Source: Perca fluviatilis (taxonomy: Eukaryota > Chordata > Actinopteri > Perciformes > Percidae). From it: a stretch of 64,000 bases of DNA. This document shows, in pieces, positions 12,361 through 24,169 of the stretch. Position numbers and translations under genes: made by a program. Under the pieces are notes generated by a model. It was not told the DNA's origin. It searched no databases and saw only the letters and a list, made by a program, of their open reading frames with translations. The number at the start of each line of letters is the position of its first letter. Within the stretch, counting starts at the first letter, position 1. Where the stretch lies: contig NC_053114.1 in assembly GCF_010015445.1 (NCBI RefSeq), positions 32,258,079 to 32,322,078 on the forward strand. Reading direction: 5' to 3'.

Positions 12361-14147
12361 TATTTTACATCTCTTTCTCCCTCTCTTTTGCCTTCCTTAT
12401 ACACTTATTATCTCTGTGTTTCTGCCTGTAATTAGAGTTATAATCAATGTGCAGACGCCTTCCATCTTTGATTAATATCTGATATCTGATCCATATTCAA
12501 AATTGAACTTGCTCACCACTTACTGTAGCTACCTACTGTATATGTATTCCTTCTGTGTAATCGGTGCTTTAGTGCTTTAAGACCTGATTACTCACAGCTG
12601 CATTTGCACAAACAGAAACACACATGGGCATGAATATATGCTTTTCCCGTCTTCTCTCAGGGTGGGTGAATCATCTCTCCCGACCGGTCGCCTTCATTAC
12701 ACATGCTGAGTGATCAATATAATTGTTAATTTGAGCTTATATGTGCATGGGAATAGACTTCATTACATTTTAGACAGTTACAAATCACACTTGGGATGTA
12801 AACAATAGGTCATAGGGCCCAGAGGAGAGAGAATGAAGAGGCAACATTTTTACCTCCGTTCTTCACTTGTGTGGCTGTGGTTTGGGGCTTTAGGATTTAA
12901 TGAGGGAGCTCACACAACATACTTCCTTGCGTCAGTAACAGCAGTTTGAAATAAAGAAAAGAATATCAGCGGTTATAAAACCACCGACGATGAAGAGATA
13001 AAGAAAAGTCAAAAAGCCCACCTATGAAACTCCAACTGTCGGTCACAGTAAATTGTCTTTGAGGGTGGATTTTCTTTTCACTGTCTTCTCACACTGCTCA
13101 CAGCTGAACTGGGACAGATGTAAAGCCAACCACTGGGGATGTGCAACGATGTCTTTACACAGGGGTACTGATCACACAGCAGCCATTATCAGAAGCTGCA
13201 GGAGGTGACAAGGTCAGGAGGAGATGTGCTGTCTCCCTGGTTGGCTGTTTTAAATACAGCTCAGCACACATCAAGGAAGGTTTTTAAAGGACTTGTTTTT
13301 CCCTTGGACACGTTTTCACAACATTTCTGATAATGAAAAAAAAAAAACTGTCAGCAAATTCAGTCAATTATAATTTTGTTATATATTAATGGTCATTAAC
13401 TATTTTTTTCTTTCACTTTTCCAGACCATTACAGTAAAGGTTCTATCCTTTTAAAACCTTTTTTTGACACTTTGACACTTTTTCGCTTAATATTTGATTA
13501 AGCCAAAAAGTACACACATTACCTTTCTGTATCTAGTTTAAAAAAATAGTATGCTAAAACTGTTTAACCCTGAAGGGTTGGGAAAAATATGCTTCACCTG
13601 TTATGAAGGCCAAGAGCTCTATTGTATTGTATTTTATTTGATTCTATATTCTTTCTGCCTCTCACACATGCACAGACTCGCAAAGAGATGCTAATTATCT
13701 GTTCTTTTCCTTATTGGCACATGTGGCATTTGGCAGAAATGTTATCTGAAGGATGGGGAGTGGATGGTACTGTAATCCTGCAGCTCTCTCAATGATCCTG
13801 ATGAAGGACTACAAAGGGCAATGCCTGATTTTATTTGACTCTGATGACAGTAGTGTATGTGTGTATTAAGTGGCCAGAAGTAGGACCATACCTTACTTTC
13901 ATTGCCAAAGGCCTGGACATCCTCACAGATGGCTGTACTTCAGAAAATGAATTAGCCTGGGCATTGTTTCTGGTCCTCCAGAGGGGAGAAGATATTTTAA
14001 ATTATGGGACGAGGTTACAAATAGTATTCAGGTAAAGGGAGGCGTGTATCTGTGAGTTAATTTGAAGTAAATTGCTTTCAGCATATAGGACGGTCAATAA
14101 AATGCTCTCACAAACACATGCTTATGCGTATTACATTTTAAGTATTA

Positions 14148-14148
<1 letters not shown>
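12361..14148. other. No gene seen
   Basis: Unremarkable non-coding DNA; no repeat family recognised. Confidence 0.5.
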
Positions 14149-14220
<72 letters not shown>

Positions 14221-14221
14221 C
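14149..14221. repeat. (CA)n microsatellite
   Basis: About 36 CA units with one AAAC interruption near the right end. Confidence 0.97.
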
Positions 14222-14530
14222 AATTCTCCACAGGACTCATTCCATAAACTGAATATTGAATTACGCCGTGATGCTCCAGCAGGAGTGTTTCATAGAAAGA
14301 AAATATAGAGCGAGGGTCCATCGCACATATTGACTGGAGCAGGACGAGAGCAGGCGGTGCTCTCTAGTCTGCCGTGGTTGTAATAGCCTCATTATTCATC
14401 GGTGTGCTCTGCTTATACACTCAGCAAAGCCAAAAGGAGTAAAACCAAAACCTAATATACACACATGCACAAGCATACATACAGTACAAACTCATACACA
14501 TATTTTGTACATATCCTTCAGCACCGTTTA

Positions 14531-14700
14531 TCGGTGTTTTAAGCCCCCAACGTCGCCTTCTAGGCAGCGCTGCCTGGAAGGCACTAGGATTAGGCAATGG
14601 TTATGGTTAGGTTTGGGGTTAAGGTTAGGGTTAGGTGCATTGAAGTCAACGGTCGCAGCGCTGCCTTGAAGTCGACGTTAGGTTGCTTAAAACACCATCG
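14531..14700. mobile_element. Foldback MITE, about 170 bp
   Basis: The left arm (GGTGTTTTAAGC...AACGTCG...GGCAGCGCTGCC) and right arm (GCAGCGCTGCC...GACGTTAGG...CTTAAAACACC) are inverted copies. Between them lies a run of GGTTAG/GGGTTA variants at about 14599-14637. A right-arm fragment recurs at about 39516-39570. Confidence 0.75.
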
Positions 14701-15483
14701 AGCTTCAGCACCCTTCTTACATCCTATATATGCATTGCCCTAAATAGACATTATGTAAACCTGCAACAACTCTTCTTCTTTATCTTGGTCACTTGGGAGC
14801 AGTAGAAAAAACAACAACATTGACACGTAAACACCTTTTAAGTTTATATTGCATTTAAGTTTATATGGCGAACCTGTTAGCAAACAGTTGCTTATTTAAA
14901 CATCCAGCATACAGAGCAACATGATCATTCATTTGGAGTTGTGTTTGTGCCACCTGGCGAATGTGAGTCCAAAATAAATTTTCTTTTAGCTCTGTTTTTG
15001 TTCTCCACCAATTCCAAAGTGAAATATTTGGCTTTTTAGCTGCCAAATGCTCCACTATTTTCACAAGCTAGTCCCTAAGTGTGTCTGTTTGGTGCTAAGC
15101 AGTCAGTATACATTGAGTTTTGAAAATAGTTGCCTGCTGAAAACAATGCTATGACTGAACCAAAACAGTAAAGTTGCAGCCAGACAGCTAAACAATGAGC
15201 TGAAACTCACTATAAAGCTCTGTAAAGCAGAGGGCAGCTTTAGCAGATTTAGGTGATAATTCTCTGTAGGTTCATACGAGCAACCCCTTTCACATTGTCA
15301 CATTGTTTTCACATTGTAATTGACACAGTGTTATTATAAAAATGCTGATTATAGCTGCTTTACCAAACAGCACCCATAATCTAATTTTCAATTGTAACCT
15401 TAAAGAAATAGTTTAACATATTGCGAACTACACTTATTCATTTGATTGTTCTGAGTTAGATGAGAAGACTGATACCCTATATA

Positions 15484-17111
15484 CAGTGCCTTGCGAAAGT
15501 ATTCGGCCCCCTTGAACTTTTCGACCTTTTGCCACATTTCAGGCCTCAAACATAAAGATATAAAACTGTAATTTTTTGTGAAGAATCAACAACAAGTGGG
15601 ACACAATCATGAAGTGGAACGAAATTCATTGGATATTTCAAACCTTTTAAACAAATAAAAAACTGAAATATTGGGCGTGCAAAATTATTCAGCCCCCTTA
15701 AGTTAATACTTTGTAGCGCCACCTTTTGCTGCGATTACAGCTGTAAGTCGCTTGGGGTATGTCTCTATCAGTTTTGCACATCGAGAGACTGACATTTTTG
15801 CCCATTCCTCCTTGCAAAACAGCTCAAGCTCAGTGAGGTTGGATGGAGAGCGTTTGTGAACAGCAGTTTTCAGTTCTTTCCACAGATTCTCGATTGGATT
15901 CAGGTCTGGACTTTGACTTGGCCATTCTAACACCTAGATATGTTTATTTGTGAACCATTCCATTTAAGATTTTGCTTTATGTTTTGGATCATTGTCTTGT
16001 TGGAAGACAAATCTCCGTCCCAGTCTCAGGTCTTTTGCAGACTCCATCAGGTTTTCTTCCAGAATGGTCCTGTATTTGGCTCCATCCATCTTCCCATCAA
16101 TTTTAACCATCTTCCCTGTCCCTGCTGAAGAAAAGCAGGCCCAAACCATGATGCTGCCACCACCATGTTTGACAGTGGGGATGGTGCGTTCAGGGTGATG
16201 AGCTGTGTTGCTTTTACGCCAAACATAACGTTTTGCATTGTTGCCAAAAAGTTCGATTTTGGTTTCATCTGACCACAGCACCTTCTTCCACATGTTTGGT
16301 GTGTCTCCCAGGTGGCTTTTGGCAAACTTTAAACGACACCTTTTATGGATATCTTTAAGAAATGGCTTTCTTCTTGCCACTCTTCCATAAAGGCCAGATT
16401 TGTGCAGTATACGACTGATTGTTGTCCTATGGACAGAGTCTCCCACCTCAGCTGTAGATCTCTGCAGTTCATCCAGAGTGATCATGGGCCTCTTGACTGC
16501 ATCTCTGATCAGTCTTCTCATTGTATGAGCTGAAAGTTTAGAGGGACGGCCGGGTCTTCGTAGATTTGTAGTGGTCTGATACTCCTTCCATTTCAATATT
16601 ATCGCTTGCACAGTGCTCCTTGGGATGTTTAAAGCTTGGGAAATCTTTTTGTATCCAAATCCGGCTTTAAACTTCTCCACACCAGTATCTCGGACCTTCC
16701 TGGTGTGTTCCTTGTTCTTCATGATGCTCTCTGCGCTTTAAACGGACCTCTGAGACTATCACAGAGCAGGTGCATTTATACGGAGACTTGATTACACACA
16801 GCTGGATTCTATTTATCATCATTAGTCATTTAGGTCAACATTGGATCATTCAGAGATCCTCACTGAACTTCTGGAGAGAGTTTGCTGCACTGAAAGTAAA
16901 GGGGCTGAATAATTTTGCACGCCCACTTTTTCAGTTTTTATTTGTTAAAAAGTTTGAAATAGCCAATGAATTTCGTTCCACTTCATAATTGGGACCCACT
17001 TGTTGTTGATTCTTCACAAAAAATTACAGTTTTATATCTTTATGTTTGAGGCCTGAAATGTGGCAAAAGGTCGAAACGTTCAAGGGGGCCGAATACTTTC
17101 GCAAGGCACTG
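15484..17111 (-). mobile_element. Tc1/mariner transposon, 1.63 kb
   Basis: The element begins CAGTGCCTTGCGAAAG and ends with its inverse. It is flanked by TA at 15482-15483 and 17112-17113. The terminal inverted repeats are long, about 215 bp (15484-15699 and 16898-17111), and by eye nearly identical with under about 10 differences. One transposase gene lies on the minus strand between them. Length, TIRs, TA target and gene layout are those of a full-length Tc1-like element. Confidence 0.95.
15703..16722 (-). pseudogene. Tc1-like transposase with two nonsense codons
   Basis: The frame spans 339 codons, the normal size of a Tc1 transposase, starting at ATG (16722). Residues about 14-50 form the first helix-turn-helix (paired-like), and a GRPS linker lies at about 58-61. 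The DD34E catalytic residues are all present: Asp152 in WSDETKIE, Asp243 in QQDNDPKH and Glu278 in NPIENLW. The only visible damage is a TAA at codon 253 (15964-15966) and a TAG at codon 263 (15934-15936), both between the second Asp and the Glu. No frameshift is seen. The protein would be cut before its last catalytic residue, so this copy should be inactive by itself. Confidence 0.93.
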
Positions 17112-17412
17112 TATACATGTCTGTATAAATATTAAGCTACAGTCTGCAGCCTAGCATAAAGCTTAGCATAGCATTAATACAGGAAACAGGGGGAAACAGC
17201 TAACCTGGCCGTGGCACTGTGGTTTTTGTATGGATTAAGAGCCAGGCTAGTTGTATCCTCCTGTTTGCAGTCTTTATGCTAAGCTATGCCAACCGGCTGG
17301 TTCATATTGATCTTCTCACCTAACTCTGGGTAATTCCTTCAGTCTGTTAAAGAGAAACGATCGGCCTGAAACACATCTATTTAGAAAATGTTATTATTCG
17401 GAACTCAAATTT

Positions 17413-17413
17413 G

Positions 17414-17510
<97 letters not shown>

Positions 17511-17535
17511 TACATAATAATAATAATAATAATAA
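17413..17535. repeat. Compound (CT)(CA)(TACA)(TAA) microsatellite
   Basis: A short CT run passes into about 43 CA units, then TACA, then about eight ATA/TAA units. Confidence 0.96.
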
Positions 17536-17539
17536 TTAC

Positions 17540-18490
17540 TATATATAATTAAGTTGTTTGGCGATAGACCCTCTTGTTTGCCTAGAATTAGGGGGAATAA
17601 TACAATCACGGCTTTCGGGGTAAAAGTAAGCCCAAGCTTTAATTAATCCATTTGTCAGTTGAGTGATCTCTCTGTGTGAAAGTCATAAGCCTCTTGTCTC
17701 TGTGACTTTGATATTCACGTCTTGTTAATTGCCACGGCAACGGAGGCCGCTGTTACAGTGAGTATTGGTGGTACTGCTAAAAGAGAAGACTGAAACAGAT
17801 GTGGCAATAAAAGTAAAGGGGATGTCAATAGATTTTGTTGACCCTTGGATACTCATCTGCTGTATATAATTTACACTTGGCGTAACAACTTTACTTTTTT
17901 TTACTTTAGCCTTGTTAAAACAGCGATTTCAAGTTTTCAGAATTCCTTTGACAACTCCCACAGAAAACACCTGGAACTGTTGCATTCAGTATGTACATGT
18001 GAAGAGAGCAACACTAAATTAACACAACAGTGAGCTTATCCAGTCTAAAGAAGTAGGTATTGTAGAGCTGTGTTGCTTTTGAGGCTACTTGGGGGTGGGG
18101 GATGGTATCTTTGCCTCCTCTACAGCCATTTTTTCCCAGTAGGTGTTAAACAGCTGTGCAACATGTTGTCTGCAAAGCAGTCATGGTTCTTTTATCAATG
18201 GAAAAAAAATCCCTTTTAAACTCCATTTTAAGTGCACTAGAAACATCTTGGCATAAGGCAATGTCATCTATACATTTGTTGTCTCAATCAAACCGTGTAT
18301 CTCCAGAATGTCAACTTTTCATGAGAAAACATGCCTTTTGGGCACTTTTGCTGTTTAGCCAGATATATAAAGCCCAGTTTATGAACACAGTCTAAGACTG
18401 TAGAACTAACACTTTGGCCTTTGCTGCCGAGAAAAAACATCTGAAGGTAGCAAGAGGTTGCTTATCAGGAAACATAAACAGGAGCTTCAT
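17540..18490. other. No gene seen
   Basis: Unremarkable non-coding DNA. Confidence 0.5.
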
Positions 18491-19052
18491 AGTGCCCATA
18501 TTATGAAAAAAACACTTTTTCTGGGATTTGGGGTGTTATTTTGTGTCTCTGCTGCTTCCACACACATACAAACTTGAAAAAAAAAATGCATCCATGTTGT
18601 TTTGAGTGAGATACGGGTTTCTGAATGTAACCTGCCTTCAGTTTCCGGGTGGGCTGTTCAAAATCTGCAGGGTGTTCTATGTCACTAGTCGAAACGAGGG
18701 GGCTAAACCATGCTAGTGCTAGCATGCTAGCGGTTAGCCCCCTCGTTTTCAATAGCAAAACACTGCTACAACACACACAAGTTCACTATAATCTACAAAA
18801 GAACTACTTACATGTCCCTATTCTGCAGGTATTCCACGCAAATTTAGAAGCGTGCCCTCGTTTAGAAGAAGTCTCCCGGCTAATCCTGCCTTGTACTGAC
18901 TGAAGTTAGAGAAACAGCTAGCTAGTAACTGTGAGCCTTACCTAGCTACTGCGCATGTGCGACTGCCAACAAAGATGTTACAGAAGATGAGATGTCTCAC
19001 TCTGTAGCTAAAACAGAGACCTGACACAGGGTGAAAAGAGGAGCTGCAGCAA

Positions 19053-20574
19053 TACCCACAACCGGCACATACGGGTACTTCGCTAAAACTCAAAGTCAAT
19101 GCAATTTGACATGTGTTTGGATCATAATTTTGACAAATGTGTGTGGATTTTTTTCTTGTTAAGCAGATGGTTTGTTTTATACACGTCTAATGTTTATAGT
19201 ATAACCTTGCCTGAACCTGAGCATTCACGATACCTTAATAAACTAACCGTGGATTTCCACCAGACGTGGAACGGCTGCGGAACGGCGGCAGTGTCATTAG
19301 ATTTCCATTAAAGTTAATGTGAGCATTTCCATCGGTTGCATAACGACTGCATTCCGACTCCGGCACAGCTCCGGCGGTCCGCAGCCCTCCGCAGCAGATA
19401 CACAGAGCTTCTATTTTTGCCGGACGCCGGAGAGCTCCGCAGCAATTCAGCACACGGCAGATAGTGCGGGACAGGAAGTCGAGCACAGAAACAAAATAAA
19501 TATCCGGTTAATTTTCAAAATAAAATACACTGTGCTCACGGCGGATCATATTTCTCTGCACTACACCTTGAAAACACAGCTCAGAGTCGTTTCCCCTCTA
19601 CTCCTCTGGATGGAAACAAACTGTTGTTGGGTTTGTGGTTATATTCTACGTGAATTCGCGAGAACTGGTGGGTCCTCGTGACTACAGCTGTCAGTCATGG
19701 CCGCAGCCGTTCCGCAACAAATCCGGACCCGGTGGGTATTGACGCACGGCGGAGCACGCAGCAGATACGCAGCGGAGCCGGTCCGCAGCTGTTACGCATG
19801 CTGTGGAAATGAGGAGTAAGGTTGATTGCCGTCATGTCCCGTCTTCCTCTGTGTCAGTAGATCAATGACCCAACACGGTGGCCACATACTGCTATGATAG
19901 ATATGATATGTAGATGTAGTAGTACATATCTGATGAAATCACTATTATTAGGCTGGGTGTCGTCTGTAATTAATCAACGTTAAAACGTGTTATTAATAAC
20001 CAACTGTTCAATCTATAAGATGAGATTTAGTTGGAGACGACGAGTCTGATGCTGCTAAACTGTTAGCAGCTTCCCACTAAAGCTAACGTTAGCTATCCAT
20101 CAGTAGTAACTGTCACCAGCATCATTTACCACACTGACTGACAATATTCACGTTTCTTATGAGCCTCATATATCAGTGTGAAAGTCTTGATTAACCCGCT
20201 ACACAACAGCTGTTACTCTCCTGATGTGACAGTCACAGCGCGATTCTTCCCTCTCGTAGGGAGCCTCGGTGATGCTGGTCTGGTCTATAGCCTGGAGCCA
20301 AAACCCATGTATCAGGATCTATTTTATGACATGGCACGAGGACAAATCGAAGACCGGGGTTTTTGGATGTATTGTTGGTGCAACAAACTATTCAGCAACC
20401 TTTTGGCATAGTTACTAATTCCAAAAGATTTGTTTAAAGTAAAAGTTTGGAGCGATTTACATTTCGTCTGTCGTTACACTGTTGTCGTCTATGGGGAACG
20501 CGGGATTGTTTTCCCCTAAAAGTGGGCGTGAATCTGTTCAAAGACATTCTATGACGTTGCACCGGTTGTGCGTA
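19053..20574. mobile_element. Middle element of the nest, about 1.52 kb
   Basis: Ends ATACCCACAACCGG (19052-19065) and CCGGTTGTGCGTAT (20562-20575) are inverted copies with 13 of 14 matches. TA dinucleotides sit at both edges, compatible with a TA-targeting element. No transposase is visible; open frames inside (19319-19681, 20178-20411) match nothing known to me. Confidence 0.6.
19249..19812. mobile_element. Inner foldback repeat of the nest
   Basis: The left arm ATTTCCACCAGACGTGG...CGGCTGCGGAACGG and the right arm (minus strand ATTTCCACAGCATGCG...CAGCTGCGGACCGG) are imperfect inverted copies. The segment is more GC-rich than its surroundings and is full of CCGCAGC motifs. Confidence 0.55.
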
Positions 20575-20689
20575 TGTGCAGTACAACAAAAATATGGTGT
20601 TTTTTGATAATTAAACCATGTAAACCTAGCCTGGTAAAACCTCAAAATACAATTATGAACCTGAAAATGAGCATAATATGGCCACTTTA

Positions 20690-22827
20690 AGAGTTCGAAC
20701 AAGTATCCGAAGCAGCCATTGTTCTGGTAAGGACAGTCTTGTTAGAGCATTACTCTGATTACTGGCTGAATTCAATCACTTTTGTGCAGGTCACCTCTTT
20801 TTTTCTGCTGCTATTCATCTTAGAATCAAAAGAAATTGGCTTGCCCCATGGGAAAAAGGGCTTGTATTGTCACAGTCAGTAAACTTGTCAGTTGCTCTTG
20901 AAGAAACCTGATGGTCTTGTCATTGTTGTCTTGACCTTATTCAGCGTATAGACAGCCGGAGCAGAGCAGCTCAGCTAATTAACACTCCAAATGGGACTTA
21001 AACAGATGCCAAGTGCACTAATAAAAATGAATGTCATTGGGAAAAGGCAGGCCCCTCAGGGGGATAGGGAGGGATATTTAAGACACGTGCATGTGTGTAC
21101 GTGTATGTGCTTGTGTGAAAAGGATTGAACTCAAAATACAACTTTCTCAGCTACAGTTAGGTATAGAACATCAGTCTAGCCACAAATGAACTGAAGATGA
21201 CACAGGTGTATCTGTAGAGAGCTACATAGTGTAGTTTAAGCCACATGATCTCTGTTTGTAAGAACATTGATTCAGTTGTTGCTTGCTTGCACAAACAAAC
21301 AGCAGGACACAAAAATGTTACAACAAGACTTTAAAATGCATCTGAGGATTTCAACAGATTTCACAGGTTGTTATGCAGAATAAAATGTTGAAGGTATCTG
21401 GTTATGTCCGTTTAAAAAGCCTGCGGGATTGCGAGTGGAGGGTTGGACAAAATGGAAACCTGATAAACCTGACAGTACATCTATCATTCTTATTCCTATT
21501 CTTATTCATATAATTTGCAGTTGTGAAACTGCAATATTGTATTTCATGTATTATGACACATCACGCATTTCCCTTTTGTGTGCAATATATTAACATTCCA
21601 ATCTTCTTAATACTCTTAATGAGTAGCCTATCAAAAGGAAATTATCATACATAATTTGGCATAGTACGGCATATTACTACATGATGATAGATGGCATTTT
21701 AGTCATTAGGAGTAATCCCTTTGCATTTGAATTCTACCTTGACCAATTTAAATGGCTACAAAAGGCAGCCAGCTAATAGACAAGGTTGTCGTAGCTCCAA
21801 GCAATTCTCATAAATGCATTTTATCCCAAAAGTAATGACCATTCATTGAGAGACAATGACCTCAGTGAATGCTTTGTTTTCCAGATGAGTCGGGAGAGAA
21901 ACCCAGCTCCAAAATGAGCTGATTATGGGAGAATGAGAAAGAGAGACCCAGAGAAACTGTAACAGAGAGAGCGATTGAGAGGATGTGGAGGTGTAATAAC
22001 TCTATAGGCTATGGCTCGGTGGCTGGAAGGATTAATGGCAAACTACAATATATTTGCTTGAGTAAGTAGCTTGTGGGTTCATGTGATTATCTCTTTCCCT
22101 CTCTCTTTGCGTGTTAATATCTAATAATTTCATGGCGTGTTAAGCATGTGTTCTGAGTATGTGTTTAAAAAGTAAAGCAGTGACAATGGTGCCTTAAATA
22201 ATAAACAAAAAAACAGCCCAAAGTCCTGTATGTCCTGGATGAATGTAAAAGACTGCTTCTCGGCTGGGGTGCAGTTCTTTGCTAAGCTCCCATTGTGTAC
22301 ATTGTGTTTTTTTCTCCATCTCTGCCTTATCTCATTATCTCTACTATCTTCCTACTTTCTCTCCTTCTGCATCCGCACACCTTCTTGTTTCCTTCATGTC
22401 CTTTTTGCTCTTTCATGATTCCCTCATGTCTCCTTCTCTTACAGCATCCTACCCCGCCTCCTTCCCACCCACTTCTGCTCCTTCTCCTCTATTTCTTCCC
22501 CGTTCTTAGCTTTTTGTACCTGTTGTATTCACTACCAGCCGCGAGTTATGCATATTTATTGTCTTCAGAGGTCTTGCCTCATCCGGCATGTGCAGCGCAT
22601 GAGAGTAAATCTTCTCCCTCCCTTGGCTTACACACAGCCTTGTCTACTGTCACGGGCAACACAAACACCTATTATTTACTGTGTGATTTATTTATGAATT
22701 AAGTCATTTAACTTTTTGCTTACATCCATTTCCCAGGGAGGGGAGGATGGCAGGGCTGATTAATTGAGAAGAGGGTTGCCGTGCCTACAGCCAAAACACC
22801 TTCCTACGTACACACGTGCACGCGCAT

Positions 22828-22828
<1 letters not shown>
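20690..22828. other. No gene seen
   Basis: Non-coding DNA, with a pyrimidine-rich block at about 22305-22510. Confidence 0.5.

Positions 22829-22881
<53 letters not shown>
22829..22881. repeat. (CA)n microsatellite
   Basis: Uninterrupted CA run of about 26 units. Confidence 0.96.
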
Positions 22882-22885
<4 letters not shown>

Positions 22886-22889
22886 ATTC

Positions 22890-23480
22890 ACACTCCTTTC
22901 AAGATATTTGCATACACTTACTTACACGTGTATGCGTGCATAGGGCTATATTACCTGAGGGACACACACAGACACACAATGTGAAACCAAAAATACGTTC
23001 ACCGAAAGGACAATGCCATTATTGCTTCAACCTTATTCCAGGAGAGCAGACTTCCCTCACAGGGACTGGCCTTTCTGAATGTTTAATCTTAAATAGAACA
23101 TCTTACATGCCACTCTCTCCTCTGCTGAGACCATTTTAGTGTTTGTGTGCCTGTATGCTTGCATTTACAAAATGAATGTGGTTGTGTTTTGATTGTATTT
23201 GTAGTATTTGTATCTAAATATATCTATACTGTATCCATGAATCTGTAAAGCAATATTTGTTGAATATTAGTGTATTTTACGTATGCACTAATGAGTGTGA
23301 TATATGTCCTGGTAAAAGAACAGCATACTGTGTGTCACGTACTGTATGTTCAAGTTAAGCAACAACCTCTGACATTTGTGGCATTTAAACCTCATAAAGT
23401 ATTAACTGCCATTATTAACGGTTGACAGGACATTTCCAACAATTTCTCTTTCTACAACTTCTAATCCGTGAAGATTTAAC
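22890..23480. other. No gene seen
   Basis: AT-rich non-coding DNA without a recognised repeat. Confidence 0.5.
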
Positions 23481-23483
23481 ATA

Positions 23484-23679
23484 TTTAAAGATATAGTACG
23501 TAGTTTCGGTCTCCCCAATGAGGAATCGTAAGTAATGACAACAAAATAGTTGGTGCATCCATACATGATACAAGCCTTCCGTGATGGTGCTTAATTAGCT
23601 TTGTAGCAACTCATTTAGCAATGGCTTGAATGTAACGGACGTTCATTAATATCAAAAATGTACGCACTACAGCTTTAAA
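23484..23679. mobile_element. Small MITE, about 196 bp
   Basis: The left end TTTAAAGATATAGTACGTAG and the right end TACGCACTACAGCTTTAAA are inverted copies. The body (CAATGAGGAATCGTAAGTAA, GATACAAGCCTTCCGTGAT) is a repeat I recognise from perciform genomes. Confidence 0.7.
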
Positions 23680-24165
23680 ACTTTGAGCACAGAATATCTC
23701 ATTATTGTGACGTCATCTCAATGGATAGTACATACCCCAGTATGCATCTTCCATTGGGCTAAATCTTGTTGATGCAGGCCAGGTAGAGGCAGGGGAACGA
23801 CACCCATGTTCATTCATCGTGGACTACATGTGATGAGTGGGTTCTTTTTGAAAGAATGGGCACCAATTTTGCCACGTTATATATCTAATCCTCCGAACAT
23901 CCATTCATCTATTGCACTTACTGACTGGAATGCCACTCTGCAACAATGGAGCTATACAGCAGCACATGTAGAAAGAAAGGAAGATGTCTTGCACTATCTT
24001 GTATTTAACTTTATACGGACTATTTCATTTAATTCCATTGCAAATGAATTTATCATAGCCTAAAAGTTAGAGAAATGGAAAGGTTGTCGGTTCAGTACCC
24101 GGTGGGGCTTGAGCAGGTGGGCAAGTAACCCCCAAACCTTAACGCCTAATGGCTCTCTAGTGGAA
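23680..24165. other. No gene seen
   Basis: Non-coding. The frame at 23806-24063 has no recognised similarity. Confidence 0.4.
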
Positions 24166-24169
24166 AACC

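Larger units (their letters stand above)
15400..17340. mobile_element. Foldback MITE split by a Tc1 element
   Basis: The left part (TTAAAGAAATAGTTTAACAT... to GATGAGAAGACTGATACC) and right part (GCATAAAGCTTAGCATAGC..., then ATTGATCTTCTCACCTAACTC) are inverted arms of a repeat I recognise as very common in percomorph genomes. The Tc1 element has inserted at a TA inside it, so this repeat is the older of the two. Confidence 0.7.
18491..20686. mobile_element. Outer MITE of a three-level nest
   Basis: The left end AGTGCCCATATTATG and the right end (minus strand AGTGGCCATATTATG) form the terminal inverted repeat. The left half contains a strong hairpin (14-bp perfect arms at 18693-18706 and 18734-18747). 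At 19053 the element is interrupted by another inverted-repeat element and resumes near 20575. The body sequence is one I recognise as a common fish repeat. Confidence 0.75.

Noticed and set aside
14599..14637. True interstitial telomere
   Set aside because: Only a few imperfect TTAGGG-like units lie inside a MITE; there is no array.
19319..19681. 120-codon frame in the GC-rich inner repeat
   Set aside because: It lies in a foldback repeat and has no recognisable protein features. The frame is probably open because of GC bias.
22295..22702. 135-codon frame
   Set aside because: Pyrimidine-rich low-complexity translation, with no domain or splice context.
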